From contig JAOADN010000003.1 of NCBI GenBank assembly GCA_026417295.1, positions 1-64,000 on the forward strand: a DNA stretch of 64,000 nucleotides, given 5' to 3'. This DNA comes from Paracoccaceae bacterium. GTDB lineage: Bacteria > Pseudomonadota > Alphaproteobacteria > Rhodobacterales > Rhodobacteraceae. A program made the translations under genes and the position numbers. Shown here piece after piece: positions 9,119 through 17,974 of the stretch. The first letter of the stretch is position 1. Each line of letters opens with the position of its first letter. The notes under the pieces were generated by a model. It searched no databases, was not told the DNA's origin, and worked only from the letters and a program-made list of their open reading frames with translations.

Positions 9119-9861
9119 CAGGTCTGGCCGGCAGGCGCGTGCTGATCACCGGCGGCGGATCGGGCGCGGGCGCGGACCTTGCGCGGGGCTTCGCGGAGGC
9201 GGGCGCCGAGGTCGTCATCGCCGGCCGCCGCGCCGCCGCCCTGGAGGCGGTTGCGGCGCGGCTCGGCGGCGGGGTGCGGCCCGTCGTCGCCGATGTCACC
9301 GACGAGGCGAGCGTGCGTGCGATGTTCGCCGCCGCCGGCCCCTGCGACGTGATCATCGCCAATGCCGGGCAGGCGACGTCGGCGCCCTTCCGCCGCACCG
9401 CGACGGAGGACTGGAACCGCATGATCGCGGTCAACCTGACGGGGGTCTTCCTGACCTTCCGCGAAGCCCTCGACCGGATTCCCGGCTGGGGCAGGCTGAT
9501 CGCCATCGCCTCGACGGCGAGTCTGAGAGGCTACCCGAAGATCGCCCCCTATGCGGCTGCGAAACATGGTGTCCTGGGGCTTGTGCGCTCGCTTGCGCTG
9601 GAGGTCGCCTCCGGGCCCGTCACGGTGAACGCGATCTGCCCGGGCTACCTCGAGACGCCGATGACGGAAAGGACCGTCGCCGTCATCGCCGAGAAGACCG
9701 GGCGGACGCCGGCCGCGGCGCGGGCCGCGCTCGAGGCGCTGTCGCCGCAGAAGCGGCTCTACCGTCCGGCCGAGGTGACGGCGGTGGCGCTGTTCCTGTG
9801 CGGGCCGCAGTCGGACGGCATCAACGGCGCGGCGATCCCGATCTCGGGAGGCGAGGCATGA
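9115..9861 (+). CDS. SDR-family NAD(P)-dependent oxidoreductase
   Basis: Classical short-chain dehydrogenase of 248 residues. The cofactor motif TGGGSGAG is at 12-19, NAG at 83-85, and the triad is Ser133, Tyr146, Lys150 (YAAAK). Its start overlaps the flavoenzyme stop (ATGA) and its own stop overlaps the marR start. It probably acts on the oxo or hydroxy group of the alicyclic acyl-CoA made by the flavoenzyme, as a 3-hydroxyacyl-CoA dehydrogenase or a ketoreductase. The substrate is inferred from the operon only. Confidence 0.82.
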   Translation: MTGLAGRRVLITGGGSGAGADLARGFAEAGAEVVIAGRRAAALEAVAARLGGGVRPVVADVTDEASVRAMFAAAGPCDVIIANAGQATSAPFRRTATEDWNRMIAVNLTGVFLTFREALDRIPGWGRLIAIASTASLRGYPKIAPYAAAKHGVLGLVRSLALEVASGPVTVNAICPGYLETPMTERTVAVIAEKTGRTPAAARAALEALSPQKRLYRPAEVTAVALFLCGPQSDGINGAAIPISGGEA

Positions 9862-10310
9862 ACGAGGCCAAGGGGATCGACACCCTGTCGAAACGCCGGC
9901 TGAAGATGTGGCTGCGCCTGATCGGCGTTGTCCGGGCCGGCGAGAACGAGCTCAGGGAGTTCCTGCGCACCCGGCACGGCACGACGCTGCCGCGCTTCGA
10001 CGTGATGGCCGCCCTGTGGCGGCGGCCGGAGGGCGCGACGATGACGGAACTGTCGCGCATGCTCCTGGTCTCGAACGGCAATGCGACCGCGGTCGTGGAC
10101 CGGCTGGAGGCCGAGGGACTGGTCCGCCGCACCGCCTCGGAGAGCGATCGGCGCACGGTGATCGTCGGGCTGACCGAGGCGGGGCGGGCGCGCTTTGCGC
10201 GGCTGGCCGAGGATCACGAACGCGCCGTCTCGGCGCATTTCGCGCATGTCGGGGAGGCCGACATCGAACGGCTCACCGAAATCCTCAAGCGCATGGGGCA
10301 GAGGTCATGA
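9858..10310 (+). CDS. MarR-family transcriptional regulator
   Basis: Winged-helix regulator of 150 residues. The helix-turn-helix covers roughly residues 55-85 ([20 protein letters not shown]) and is followed by the wing [19 protein letters not shown], which has the conserved DxR of MarR proteins. It sits inside the catabolic operon, coupled by ATGA overlaps on both sides, so its own level rises when the operon is induced. It probably binds the twin palindrome at 6751-6777 and responds to an aromatic acyl-CoA, as several MarR repressors of CoA-dependent aromatic pathways do. The ligand and operator are inferred. Confidence 0.88.
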   Translation: MNEAKGIDTLSKRRLKMWLRLIGVVRAGENELREFLRTRHGTTLPRFDVMAALWRRPEGATMTELSRMLLVSNGNATAVVDRLEAEGLVRRTASESDRRTVIVGLTEAGRARFARLAEDHERAVSAHFAHVGEADIERLTEILKRMGQRS

Positions 10311-11119
10311 CGACGATGGCGGGCCTAAGGCCCGAGCACTTCCTGTGGTCGGTGGCCGACCGGGTGGCGACGATCCGGCTGAACCGGCCGGAGCGCAAGA
10401 ACCCGCTGACCTTCGAGAGCTATGCCGAGCTGCGCGACTGCTTCCGCGCACTGGCCGGGGCAAGCGACGTGGATGCGGTCATCCTGGCGCCGAACGGCGG
10501 CAACTTCTGTTCGGGCGGCGACGTGCACGACATCATCGGGCCGCTGGTCGGCATGGAGATGCGCGAGGTCCTGGCCTTCACGCGGCTGACGGGAGACCTC
10601 GTGCGGGCCATGATCCACTGCGGCCGGCCGGTCATCGCGGCCGTGGACGGGGTGGCCGTCGGCGCAGGCGCGATCCTCGCCATGGCGGCCGACCTGCGCA
10701 TCGCCACCCCGGCGGCGCGCTGCGCCTTCCTGTTCACCCGAGTCGGGCTGGCCGGCTGCGACATGGGGGCCTGTGCCATCCTGCCGCGCATCATCGGCCA
10801 GGGCCGGGCGGCCGAGCTTCTCTATACCGGGCGCGCGATGACCGCCGAGGAGGGCGAGCGCTGGGGTTTCTGGAACGCGGTCCATCCGCCGGAGGCCCTG
10901 GAGCGCGAGGCCGAAAACCTTGCGCGAGCAATCGTTTCCGGCCCGACATTCGCGCACATGATGACGAAGACTCAACTGGCGCTGGAATGGAGCATGGGGC
11001 TTGACCAGGCGCTGGAGGCCGAGGCGCAGGCGCAGGCCATCGCCATGCAGACGAGGGATTTCGAGCGGGCCTACCGCGCCTTCGCGGCGAAGGAACGGCC
11101 GGTGTTCCGAGGCGACTGA
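10307..11119 (+). CDS. Crotonase-family protein with atypical active site
   Basis: Enoyl-CoA hydratase/isomerase-fold protein of 270 residues, coupled to marR by an ATGA overlap; ATG 10316 is an alternative start. The oxyanion segment FCSGGDV (68-73) is present. At the two positions where hydratases have glutamates it reads VGAGAILAM (Ile123) and [13 protein letters not shown] (Arg145). Asp152 is the acidic residue nearest the second site. It is therefore unlikely to be a standard hydratase. An isomerase or ring-opening role on the alicyclic CoA ester is more likely, which would complement the conventional hydratase in the leftward arm. Confidence 0.8.
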   Translation: MTTMAGLRPEHFLWSVADRVATIRLNRPERKNPLTFESYAELRDCFRALAGASDVDAVILAPNGGNFCSGGDVHDIIGPLVGMEMREVLAFTRLTGDLVRAMIHCGRPVIAAVDGVAVGAGAILAMAADLRIATPAARCAFLFTRVGLAGCDMGACAILPRIIGQGRAAELLYTGRAMTAEEGERWGFWNAVHPPEALEREAENLARAIVSGPTFAHMMTKTQLALEWSMGLDQALEAEAQAQAIAMQTRDFERAYRAFAAKERPVFRGD

Positions 11120-11128
11120 GGGCGGACC

Positions 11129-11170
11129 GGGGGCCTGCCCCCGGACCCCCGGGATACTTGCGGGCAGAAG
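11129..11170. repeat. Dispersed hairpin-plus-tail repeat, copy 1
   Basis: A GGGGG-CCTG-CCCCC hairpin (11129-11142) is followed by the tail CCCCCGGGATACTTGCGGG and CAGAAG, running straight into the ATG of the acyl-CoA dehydrogenase gene. Related copies are at 36023-36076 and 62081-62112. The shared tail consensus is roughly CCGGGAGTATTTGG, CCA, ATGAAG. Here it splits an otherwise overlapping operon. Confidence 0.55.
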
Positions 11171-12316
11171 ATGAGCGACACGACCTATCTTGACTGGCCC
11201 TTCCTCGAGGATCGCCACCGCGAACATGCGGCGCGGCTGGAGGCATGGTGCGCCGCCAACCTGCCGGTGGCGCAGGCGGACGTGGATGCCGCCTGCCGTG
11301 GCCTGGTGGCGGCGCTGGGGCGCGACGGCTGGCTTCGGCCGACGGGTGCCGCGGCCGGCGAGCGGCTGGACGTGCGGACCCTTGCGCTGAGCCGCGAGAT
11401 CCTGGCACGGCACGATGCGCTGGCAGATTTCGCCTTCGCCATGCAGGGGCTGGGCATGGGGCCGGTGACGCTGCACGGCACGCCCGAGCAGCGGGCCTGG
11501 CTGGAGCGGACGCGCAGCGGCGCGGCGATCGCGGCCTTCGCGCTGACCGAACCGGCGGCGGGTTCGGACGTGGCGGCGACGGCGACGGTCGCGCGGCGCA
11601 GCGGCGATGGCTGGGTCCTGGACGGCGAGAAGACCTGGATCTCGAACGGAACGATCGCCGACATCCTGGTCGTCTTTGCGCGCAGCGGCGAGGCGCCGGG
11701 CGCGCGCGGGCTGTCGGCCTTCCTCGTGCCGGCGCAGACGCCGGGGCTGACGGTCGCCGCGCGGCTTGACGTCATCGCGCCCCATCCCCTGGCCAGGCTT
11801 TCCCTCAGGGACGTGCGGCTGCCGGCGGGGGCGCTGATCGGCGCGCCGGGCGAGGGCTTCCGCATCGCGATGGGCGTGCTCGACCATTTCCGCCCCACCG
11901 TCGGTGCGGCAGCGCTGGGCATGGCGCGCCGGGCGCTGGACGAGACGCTTGCCCGGGTGAAGGCACGGACCATCGCGGGGGCGCCGCTTGCCGGATTGCA
12001 GATGGTCCAGGGCCACATCGCCGAAATGGGAGTGAAGGTCGATGCGGCGGCCCTTCTGGTCTACCGGGCCGCCTGGGCCAAGGACCGCGGGGCGGCGCGG
12101 ATCAGTCGCGAGGCGGCGATGGCCAAGCTGCAGGCGACGGAGGCCGCGCAGGAGGTGATCGACATGGCGGTGCAGCTGCACGGGGCGGAGGGGGTGCGCG
12201 CGGGCTCGGTCGTCGAGCGGCTCTACCGCGAGATCAGGGCGCTGAGGATCTACGAGGGCGCGAGCGACGTGCAGCGCGTCGTCATCGCCCGTGCCATGCT
12301 GGAGGGCCGGCCATGA
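11171..12316 (+). CDS. Acyl-CoA dehydrogenase
   Basis: FAD-dependent dehydrogenase of 381 residues, the family's usual length. Landmarks are [14 protein letters not shown] (about 118-131), WISNGTIAD and the C-terminal catalytic base Glu362 in [10 protein letters not shown]. It introduces a double bond alpha-beta to the CoA thioester and passes electrons to electron-transfer flavoprotein. In this operon the likely substrate is the cyclic or ring-opened acyl-CoA from 2-aminobenzoyl-CoA. The stop codon overlaps the ridA start (ATGA). A repeat element, and no gene, lies between it and the crotonase gene. Confidence 0.92.
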   Translation: MSDTTYLDWPFLEDRHREHAARLEAWCAANLPVAQADVDAACRGLVAALGRDGWLRPTGAAAGERLDVRTLALSREILARHDALADFAFAMQGLGMGPVTLHGTPEQRAWLERTRSGAAIAAFALTEPAAGSDVAATATVARRSGDGWVLDGEKTWISNGTIADILVVFARSGEAPGARGLSAFLVPAQTPGLTVAARLDVIAPHPLARLSLRDVRLPAGALIGAPGEGFRIAMGVLDHFRPTVGAAALGMARRALDETLARVKARTIAGAPLAGLQMVQGHIAEMGVKVDAAALLVYRAAWAKDRGAARISREAAMAKLQATEAAQEVIDMAVQLHGAEGVRAGSVVERLYREIRALRIYEGASDVQRVVIARAMLEGRP

Positions 12317-12717
12317 GGACGCCGCACGAGATCCTGCATCCGCGGGGCTGGAAGCCTGCGCGCGGCTATGCCAACGGCGTGGCCGCACGGGGGCGGATGG
12401 TCTTCACCGGCGGGATGGTCGGCTGGAACGCGGCGCAGGAGTTCGAGACCGACGATTTCGCCGGGCAGGCGGAGCAGGCCCTGGCCAACGTGATCGCCGT
12501 CCTGCGCGAGGCGGGCGCGGGGCCCGAGCATCTGGTGCGGCTGACCTGGTACGTCACCGACAGGCAGGCCTATCTTGCCGCGCTGAAGGACCTGGGGAAG
12601 GCCTACAGGCGGCTGGTCGGAAACCACTTTCCGGCCATGGCGCTGGTCCAGGTGGCGGCCCTGGTCGAGGACCGCGCGCGGGTCGAGATCGAGGCGACGG
12701 CAGTGGTCCCGGAGTGA
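12313..12717 (+). CDS. RidA/YjgF-family protein (probable enamine/imine deaminase)
   Basis: Chorismate-mutase-like fold protein of 134 residues, RidA family. [20 protein letters not shown] near the N-terminus and the [19 protein letters not shown] tail match the family; the arginine in the RVEIEATAV strand corresponds to the substrate-binding Arg. RidA proteins hydrolyse reactive enamines and imines to ketones and ammonia. The aminobenzoyl-CoA pathway yields a 2-amino-enone acyl-CoA, so loss of the amino group is a logical job here. That role is inferred from context. Confidence 0.85.
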   Translation: MRTPHEILHPRGWKPARGYANGVAARGRMVFTGGMVGWNAAQEFETDDFAGQAEQALANVIAVLREAGAGPEHLVRLTWYVTDRQAYLAALKDLGKAYRRLVGNHFPAMALVQVAALVEDRARVEIEATAVVPE

Positions 12718-12729
12718 GGGGGGGCGGCG

Positions 12730-14358
12730 ATGGTGGAGCTGGGGCCGAGCGGGCATGTCGATACCTTCACGCGCGACCGGCTTCCGCCGGCCGGGGACTG
12801 GCCGGACCTGACGCTGGACGGGTTCGACTACCCCGAATGGATGAATGCCGGGGTCGAACTGACCGACCGGATGGTCGAGCGCGGCTTTGGCGATCAGGTG
12901 GCGCTGATCGGCAACGGGCGGCAGCGCACCTACAAGGAGCTTTGCGACTGGTCGAACAGGATCGCTCATGCGCTGGTCGAGGATTACGGGGTAAGGCCCG
13001 GAAACCGCGTGCTGATCCGTTCGGCGAACAACCCGGCGATGGTCGCCTGCTGGCTGGCGGCGACGAAGGCGGGGGCGGTGGTGGTGAACACGATGCCGAT
13101 GCTGCGCGCCGGCGAGCTTGGTGCGATCGTCGACAAGGCCGAGATCGCCCTGGCCCTGTGCGACACGCGGCTGATGGATGACCTCGCGGCCTGCGGGCGG
13201 GAGTCGCGGTTCCTGCGCCGGATCGTCGGATTCGACGGGTCTGCGAACCACGACGCCGAACTGGACCGGGCGGCGCTGTCGAAACCGGTGCGGTTCGAGG
13301 CGCCGCCTGTCGGGCGCGACGACGTGGCGCTGCTCGGCTTCACCAGCGGCACCACGGGCGAGCCCAAGGCGACGATGCATTTCCACCGCGATCTCATGAT
13401 CATCGCGGACGGCTATGCGCGCGAGGTGCTGGGGGTCCGGCCTGGGGACGTCTTCGTCGGCTCGCCACCGCTGGCCTTCACCTTCGGCCTGGGCGGGCTT
13501 GCGGTCTTTCCGCTGCGCTTCGGGGCGGCGGCGGCGCTGCTCGAGCAGGCGACGCCCCAGAACCTCGTCGAGCTCATCGCCCTGCACCGCGCCACGATCT
13601 GCTTCACCGCGCCGACCGCCTACAGGGTGATGCTGAAGGCGATGGCCGAGGGGGCGGACCTGTCCTCACTGCGCTGCGCGGTGAGCGCCGGCGAGACGCT
13701 GCCGGCCCCGGTCTACGAGGAATGGATCGCGCGGACCGGCAAGCCGCTTCTCGACGGTATCGGGGCGACGGAGATGCTGCACATCTTCATCACGAACCGC
13801 CTTGACGACCACCGCCCCGGCTGCACCGGACGGCCGGTCGCCGGCTACCGGGCAAGGATCGTCGGCGAGGACGGCACCGAACTGCCGCGCGGCGAGGTCG
13901 GGCGGCTGGCAGTGCGCGGGCCGACGGGCTGCCGCTACATGGCCGACGCGCGGCAGAGGGCCTATGTGCGCGACGGCTGGAACCTGACGGGCGACAGCTT
14001 CTGGCAGGACGACGAGGGCTATTTCCATTTCGCTGCGCGCTCGGACGACATGATCGTCAGCGCCGGCTACAACATCGCCGGGCCGGAGGTGGAGGCAGCC
14101 CTGCTGAAACATCCCGCGGTCATGGAATGCGCGGTCGTCGGCAGCCCGGATCCCGAGCGCGGGATGGTCGTGCATGCCCATGTCGTTCTGGCGCCGGGCG
14201 AGACTGGCGATGCCGAGATGGCCAGGCGCCTTCAGGATCACGTGAAGGCGGTGATCGCGCCCTACAAGTACCCCCGCAGGATCACCTTCGCGGCGGCCCT
14301 GCCCAAGACCCAGACGGGCAAGATCCAGCGTTTCCGCCTGCGGCAGGCAGAGGGCTAG
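12730..14358 (+). CDS. Aryl-CoA ligase, 2-aminobenzoate-CoA ligase type
   Basis: AMP-forming ligase of 542 residues. The P-loop GFTSGTTGEPK is at 203-213, the adenylate motif DGIGATEM around 340 and the C-terminal catalytic Lys531 in PKTQTGKIQRF. The overall pattern (PLAFTFGLGG, ITNRLDDHRPGCTG) is that of benzoate/2-aminobenzoate-CoA ligases. It would activate the aromatic acid with ATP and CoA in the cytoplasm as the first pathway step. It is the last gene of the rightward operon, 12 bp after ridA, and its stop codon overlaps that of the convergent small gene at the shared palindrome CTAG. Confidence 0.88.
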   Translation: MVELGPSGHVDTFTRDRLPPAGDWPDLTLDGFDYPEWMNAGVELTDRMVERGFGDQVALIGNGRQRTYKELCDWSNRIAHALVEDYGVRPGNRVLIRSANNPAMVACWLAATKAGAVVVNTMPMLRAGELGAIVDKAEIALALCDTRLMDDLAACGRESRFLRRIVGFDGSANHDAELDRAALSKPVRFEAPPVGRDDVALLGFTSGTTGEPKATMHFHRDLMIIADGYAREVLGVRPGDVFVGSPPLAFTFGLGGLAVFPLRFGAAAALLEQATPQNLVELIALHRATICFTAPTAYRVMLKAMAEGADLSSLRCAVSAGETLPAPVYEEWIARTGKPLLDGIGATEMLHIFITNRLDDHRPGCTGRPVAGYRARIVGEDGTELPRGEVGRLAVRGPTGCRYMADARQRAYVRDGWNLTGDSFWQDDEGYFHFAARSDDMIVSAGYNIAGPEVEAALLKHPAVMECAVVGSPDPERGMVVHAHVVLAPGETGDAEMARRLQDHVKAVIAPYKYPRRITFAAALPKTQTGKIQRFRLRQAEG

Positions 14359-14684
14359 CCGGAGCCCGCGGCCTCGGGCTGGGGCGCACAGAGGGCCTCG
14401 GCCGTCTCGCCGAAGAGGGCATAGCGCTGCCAGAAGGCCTGGGCTGCTGCGGAATCGGCGCGGCGCGCCTTCTCGGCGGCATCGGGGTTGCGGATGAAAC
14501 GCACGACCTGACGCTGGTCGCCGCCGGAAAGCGTCATGTCGGCGGCCTGCTGGATGCAGGCGCAGAGGCCGCGGTCGCCGTTGAAGCGGTCGGAGCGCAG
14601 GCAGGCCTTCTCGATCCCTCCGGCCGCGAGCGGGCCCGCCATGGCGCCAAGGACGACCCCCGAAAGGACCATGATCCGCATCAT
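14355..14684 (-). CDS. Small secreted protein of unknown function
   Basis: Predicted export product of 109 residues. The N-terminus (MMRIMVLSGVVLGAMAGPLAAG) is a Sec-type signal peptide with cleavage near residue 21. The mature part has four cysteines, in KAC, LCAC and ALC, that could form disulfides in the periplasm, and is mainly helical and charged. Homologues are common hypothetical proteins in Rhodobacterales; I do not recognise a function. It is convergent with the CoA-ligase gene, sharing the stop region, and appears to be monocistronic. Confidence 0.7.
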   Translation of the reverse strand: MMRIMVLSGVVLGAMAGPLAAGGIEKACLRSDRFNGDRGLCACIQQAADMTLSGGDQRQVVRFIRNPDAAEKARRADSAAAQAFWQRYALFGETAEALCAPQPEAAGSG

Positions 14685-14819
14685 CCCGCTCCTTCACACG
14701 TCTGGCGGTCCCCCGGCATGCCGCGGAGGTTGCGCCCTTCGCCCCTGTGGACAAGTCTGCCGGAGGAAGGCCCGGTTTTCAATTCCCGACGACAGGATCC
14801 CCATGCCGGTCCGGCAGGA

Positions 14820-15017
14820 TCAGCCGGTGACGGTGGCGGGATAACCCTCGGCGCGCAGGGCGTTCAGGATCGCCTCGGCCGGTGCCGTGGTGACCACCCT
14901 GGCGGTGCGCCTTTCGAGATCCACCTCGACATCCGCGGCGCTGTCGATGTCGATGATCGTCCGTTCAACCGTGGCCTTGCAATGACCGCAGGTCATGCCG
15001 GGGATCTCGAGCTTCAT
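14820..15017 (-). CDS. Heavy-metal-associated (HMA) domain protein, CopZ-like
   Basis: Complete single HMA domain of 65 residues. The metal-binding motif MTCGHC is at residues 8-13 (Cys10, Cys13), followed by the usual beta-alpha-beta-beta-alpha-beta order (VERTIIDIDSAADVEVDLE). Such proteins carry Cu(I), sometimes other soft metals, to P-type ATPases. No copper ATPase or regulator lies beside it in this window. It stands alone between the small secreted protein and the PiuC-type dioxygenase. Confidence 0.9.
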   Translation of the reverse strand: MKLEIPGMTCGHCKATVERTIIDIDSAADVEVDLERRTARVVTTAPAEAILNALRAEGYPATVTG

Positions 15018-15066
15018 CGTCGCCTCCGCGGTGATGGAGCGAAGATCGGATGCCTGCGGGCGGAAT

Positions 15067-15723
15067 TCAAGCCGCCCACATGCGCAAGAGGTTCGAGCGT
15101 GACCGCTGCAGGCGCAGCACCTGCGCGGGGTCCGCCCCGCGGGTCATTTCGGCGGCGATGGCGGCATCCAGATCGAAGAGGATCTCGCGGCGTGCAGGGT
15201 CGGCGACCCAGCTGGTGATCCAGCCGACGACGGCGAGGCGCGTTCCCCGGGTTACCGGCTCGACCCGGTGCAGCGTGTCGGAGGGGTAGAGGATGGCCTG
15301 GCCTGCAGGAAGCTTGAAGGCCCGTTCCTCGATGCGGTCGGCGATGACCAGTTCGCCGCCCGCATAGCTTGCCGGGTCGCTGAGGAACAGCGTGAAGGAC
15401 AGGTCGCAGCGCGCGCCCGCCATCAGCGCGTCGTCGACATGGGTCCCGTAGGTCTGGCCGCCCGCGTAGCGCGAGACGGAAAGCCGGGCGAAGCCCCTGG
15501 GCCGGGCGGCGGACTGCACCACGGGATGGGCGCGCAGGGCCGCCTCGACCTTCGCGAGGATCGCGTCGCGTTCGGGCGAGGGGGCCGCCTGGGCATTGTC
15601 CTTCACCTGCCGCGCCAGCGCGCCGGCGGTCCTGCGGCCGTCCTCGTAGGGCAGGGCTTCGGCCGCCTCGGTCAGGGCCGCGAGAACCGGCGCCTCGAAG
15701 AGGCCCTCGATGAGGTGGAACAT
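15067..15723 (-). CDS. Fe(II)/2-oxoglutarate PKHD-type hydroxylase, PiuC-like
   Basis: Double-stranded beta-helix dioxygenase of 218 residues, PiuC/YbiX family. Iron ligands His95 and Asp97 (THVDDA) and His152 (LHRVEP) and the 2-oxoglutarate arginine Arg162 (TRGTRLAVVGW) are all visible. Family members are associated with iron uptake, often beside TonB-dependent siderophore receptors, but their substrate is not established. It lies 7 bp downstream of an exported Gly/Glu-repeat protein on the same strand, so the two probably form an operon. Confidence 0.9.
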   Translation of the reverse strand: MFHLIEGLFEAPVLAALTEAAEALPYEDGRRTAGALARQVKDNAQAAPSPERDAILAKVEAALRAHPVVQSAARPRGFARLSVSRYAGGQTYGTHVDDALMAGARCDLSFTLFLSDPASYAGGELVIADRIEERAFKLPAGQAILYPSDTLHRVEPVTRGTRLAVVGWITSWVADPARREILFDLDAAIAAEMTRGADPAQVLRLQRSRSNLLRMWAA

Positions 15724-15730
15724 CGCCGGA

Positions 15731-16549
15731 CTACGACCGCGGAAGGCCCGAGGCGGCCAGCTCGATCCGCGCCGCCGCCCCGAGGAAGTCGGCCGCGTCG
15801 CCCTCTGCCCTGGCCGAGGTCAGCGACGGGAAGAGCGCATCGAGCGGTGCGATGGCGGCCAGCGCCTTCTGCCCGGCGGCGGCGACCTTCGCGTCGGCCG
15901 ACGCGGCGAGCTGTCCGGCGAGGCCCTTCGCCGCCGCGGTGAAGCCCCAGGCGTCGCGGTATTCCTGCGGCGCGGTCACCTCGCCATCTGTCACGCCGCC
16001 CGTGTAGTCCTCGGATGCGATCCGCAGGAGCGCCTGCACGGCGCCGGCGATATCGGCCGGCGAGAGGCCTTCCGAGGCGCGGGCGGCGCCGGCATGGACG
16101 GCCTCGGCCGCGGCAGCGACGGCTGCGGGATCCTCGCCGGCGACGGCCGCCGCGAAGCCCTTGGCCTCGGCCTCGAAGGCGGGGACGCCGTGTTCCGCAA
16201 GTCCGTGCTCGAGGTCCTCGTAGGCGGCATGATGGGAATATTCGAGGTGTTCCCGCGCGGTGGCGGCCTCGCCGGCGGCGTAGAGCGCCGCTGCGATCAG
16301 GACCTGCGCCTCGTAGAGGCCGACCTCGGTCAGGAACTCGACCGCGGGGTCTGCGCCTTCGAGTGCCGCAGCGCCTTCACCGCCTTCGCCGCCTTCGCCA
16401 CCTTCACCGCTTTCGGCATAGACGGGCCGGGCTGCAGCGGCGCCGAGCGTCACGATCGTGCCGGCAATGACGAAGCGCCGCGGCAGGGCGGGCCCGGCAG
16501 GCGGGATTGTCGGGACGACGAGGCGGGGTTTGCGGGGCAGATCAGGCAT
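15731..16549 (-). CDS. Exported protein with Gly-Glu-Gly repeats, function unknown
   Basis: Protein of 272 residues. The N-terminus holds a twin-arginine-like stretch PRRFVIAGTIVTLGAAAARP (about 23-42), suggesting Tat export, then the spacer GEGGEGGEGGEG (about 48-59). The rest is Ala-rich and helical, with a histidine/acidic patch EHLEYSHHAAYEDLEHG near residue 100. Such a patch might bind metal, and linkage to a PiuC-type dioxygenase is consistent with an iron role, but no known family was recognised. A consensus-like sigma70 promoter lies upstream (16578-16606). Confidence 0.75.
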   Translation of the reverse strand: MPDLPRKPRLVVPTIPPAGPALPRRFVIAGTIVTLGAAAARPVYAESGEGGEGGEGGEGAAALEGADPAVEFLTEVGLYEAQVLIAAALYAAGEAATAREHLEYSHHAAYEDLEHGLAEHGVPAFEAEAKGFAAAVAGEDPAAVAAAAEAVHAGAARASEGLSPADIAGAVQALLRIASEDYTGGVTDGEVTAPQEYRDAWGFTAAAKGLAGQLAASADAKVAAAGQKALAAIAPLDALFPSLTSARAEGDAADFLGAAARIELAASGLPRS

Positions 16550-16577
16550 CGCGGTTCCTCTTGTGTTGCTGCTCGTC

Positions 16578-16606
16578 CCTTACCTGCGTTCCGGCGCCAT
16601 TGTCAA
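16578..16606 (-). promoter_or_regulatory. Candidate sigma70 promoter for the exported-protein/piuC operon
   Basis: On the minus strand a perfect -35 TTGACA (16606-16601) and GTAAGG (16583-16578) are separated by 17 bp, in a local AT-rich stretch. The predicted start is about 25 bp upstream of the ATG at 16549. Whether a metalloregulator acts here cannot be told by eye. Confidence 0.5.
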
Positions 16607-16708
16607 AGTATTTTTGTCGGGAATTGAATCGCGCTTGCGCCAGGGGGTTTCGCAAGTCCCTTCCCAGGTCTAGAACATATGCGGAACTTCGCGGGAGCAG
16701 TGCAGGCC

Positions 16709-17962
16709 ATGACCGACACCACGATCTCCTGTCCGCATTGCGGCGGACCGATCCGGCTGGACGAGACGCTGGCCGGCCCGATGGTCGAGAGGATGCGGGC
16801 GGCCTTCGAGAAGCGGCTCGCCGATGGCGAGCAGGCGCTTCAGGCCCGCGAGCAGGCGCTGGCGCGCGAGAAGATCGCGCTGGCCGCGGCGCAGGCCGAG
16901 CTTGACGAGCAGCTGCGTGCACGTCTGGCTGCGGAGCGCGAGGCGATCACCCGGGCGGAGGCCGAGAAGGCGCGCGCCGCCACGGCCGACGAGCTGGCAT
17001 CGCTGAACGCGCGGATGGCAGAGCTGACGGGCAAGCTTGCCGAGGCACAGGCCGCGCAGGCCGAGGCGCTGCGGCGCGAGCGCGCGCTCGAGGACCGCGA
17101 GCGGGAACTTGCGCTGACGGTCGAGAAGCAGGTGGCCGAACGCGCCGAGACGATCCGCCAGAAGGCGCAGGCCGAGGCGGCAGAGGCCGAGCGGCTGAAG
17201 GTGGCCGAGCGCGAGAAGGTCATCGGCGACCTGAAGCGGCAGCTGGAGGAGATGAAGCGCAAGGCCGAACAGGGCAGCCAGCAGTTGCAGGGGGAGGTCC
17301 TCGAACTGAGCCTGGAAGCGGCGCTTCAGGCGCGATTCCCCCATGACCGGATCGAGCCGGTGGGCAAGGGCGTGTCGGGGGCGGACCTGATGCAGACGGT
17401 ACTGACCCCGGCAGGGGCGGCCTGCGGCACGATCCTGTGGGAGGTCAAGCGCACCAAGGTCTGGCAGGCGGCCTGGCTGCCCAAGCTGCGCGAGGACCAG
17501 CGCGCGGCAGGGGCTGCGGTGGCGGTGATCCTGTCCGACACGCTGCCGTCAGGCGTGACGACCTTCGACCTGATCGACGGGATCTGGGTGGCCCATCCCC
17601 GGCTGGCCGAGCCGCTGGCCCTGATCCTGAGGCAGTCGCTGGTGGAGGTGCAGGCCACGCGCATCGCCCAGGAGGGGCAGGCGACCAAGACCGAGATGGT
17701 CTATGCCTATCTGACCGGCCCGCGTTTCCGGCAGAGGATCGAGGCGGTGATCGAGCGCTACAGCGAGATGAAGGCCGATCTCGACCGGGAACGGACCGCC
17801 ATGCGGCGCCTGTGGGACCGGCGCGAGACGCAGATCGGGATCGTCACGCAGACCCTCGCGGGGCTTTACGGCGACCTGCAGGGCATCGCCGGGGCCGCGG
17901 TGCCGGACCTGCCGTCGCTTGAACTGCCGGGGCCGGCGCCGGATGATGGCGCATCCGGCTGA
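16709..17962 (+). CDS. DUF2130 domain protein
   Basis: Protein of 417 residues (from ATG 16709; an in-frame ATG at 16679 would add ten). A short zinc-ribbon-like SCPHCGG is at the N-terminus. A long charged coiled coil rich in Glu, Arg, Ala and Lys (about residues 20-195) precedes the globular DUF2130 domain (IEPVGKGVSGADL, VIWEVKRTK-type segment read here as ILWEVKRTKVW). The domain is widespread but its biochemical role is unknown; the shape of the fold suggests a nuclease-like core in some analyses. The P1-peptidase gene follows 12 bp downstream, so the two may be co-transcribed. Confidence 0.85.
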   Translation: MTDTTISCPHCGGPIRLDETLAGPMVERMRAAFEKRLADGEQALQAREQALAREKIALAAAQAELDEQLRARLAAEREAITRAEAEKARAATADELASLNARMAELTGKLAEAQAAQAEALRRERALEDRERELALTVEKQVAERAETIRQKAQAEAAEAERLKVAEREKVIGDLKRQLEEMKRKAEQGSQQLQGEVLELSLEAALQARFPHDRIEPVGKGVSGADLMQTVLTPAGAACGTILWEVKRTKVWQAAWLPKLREDQRAAGAAVAVILSDTLPSGVTTFDLIDGIWVAHPRLAEPLALILRQSLVEVQATRIAQEGQATKTEMVYAYLTGPRFRQRIEAVIERYSEMKADLDRERTAMRRLWDRRETQIGIVTQTLAGLYGDLQGIAGAAVPDLPSLELPGPAPDDGASG

Positions 17963-17974
17963 AGGGTCCGCGCC

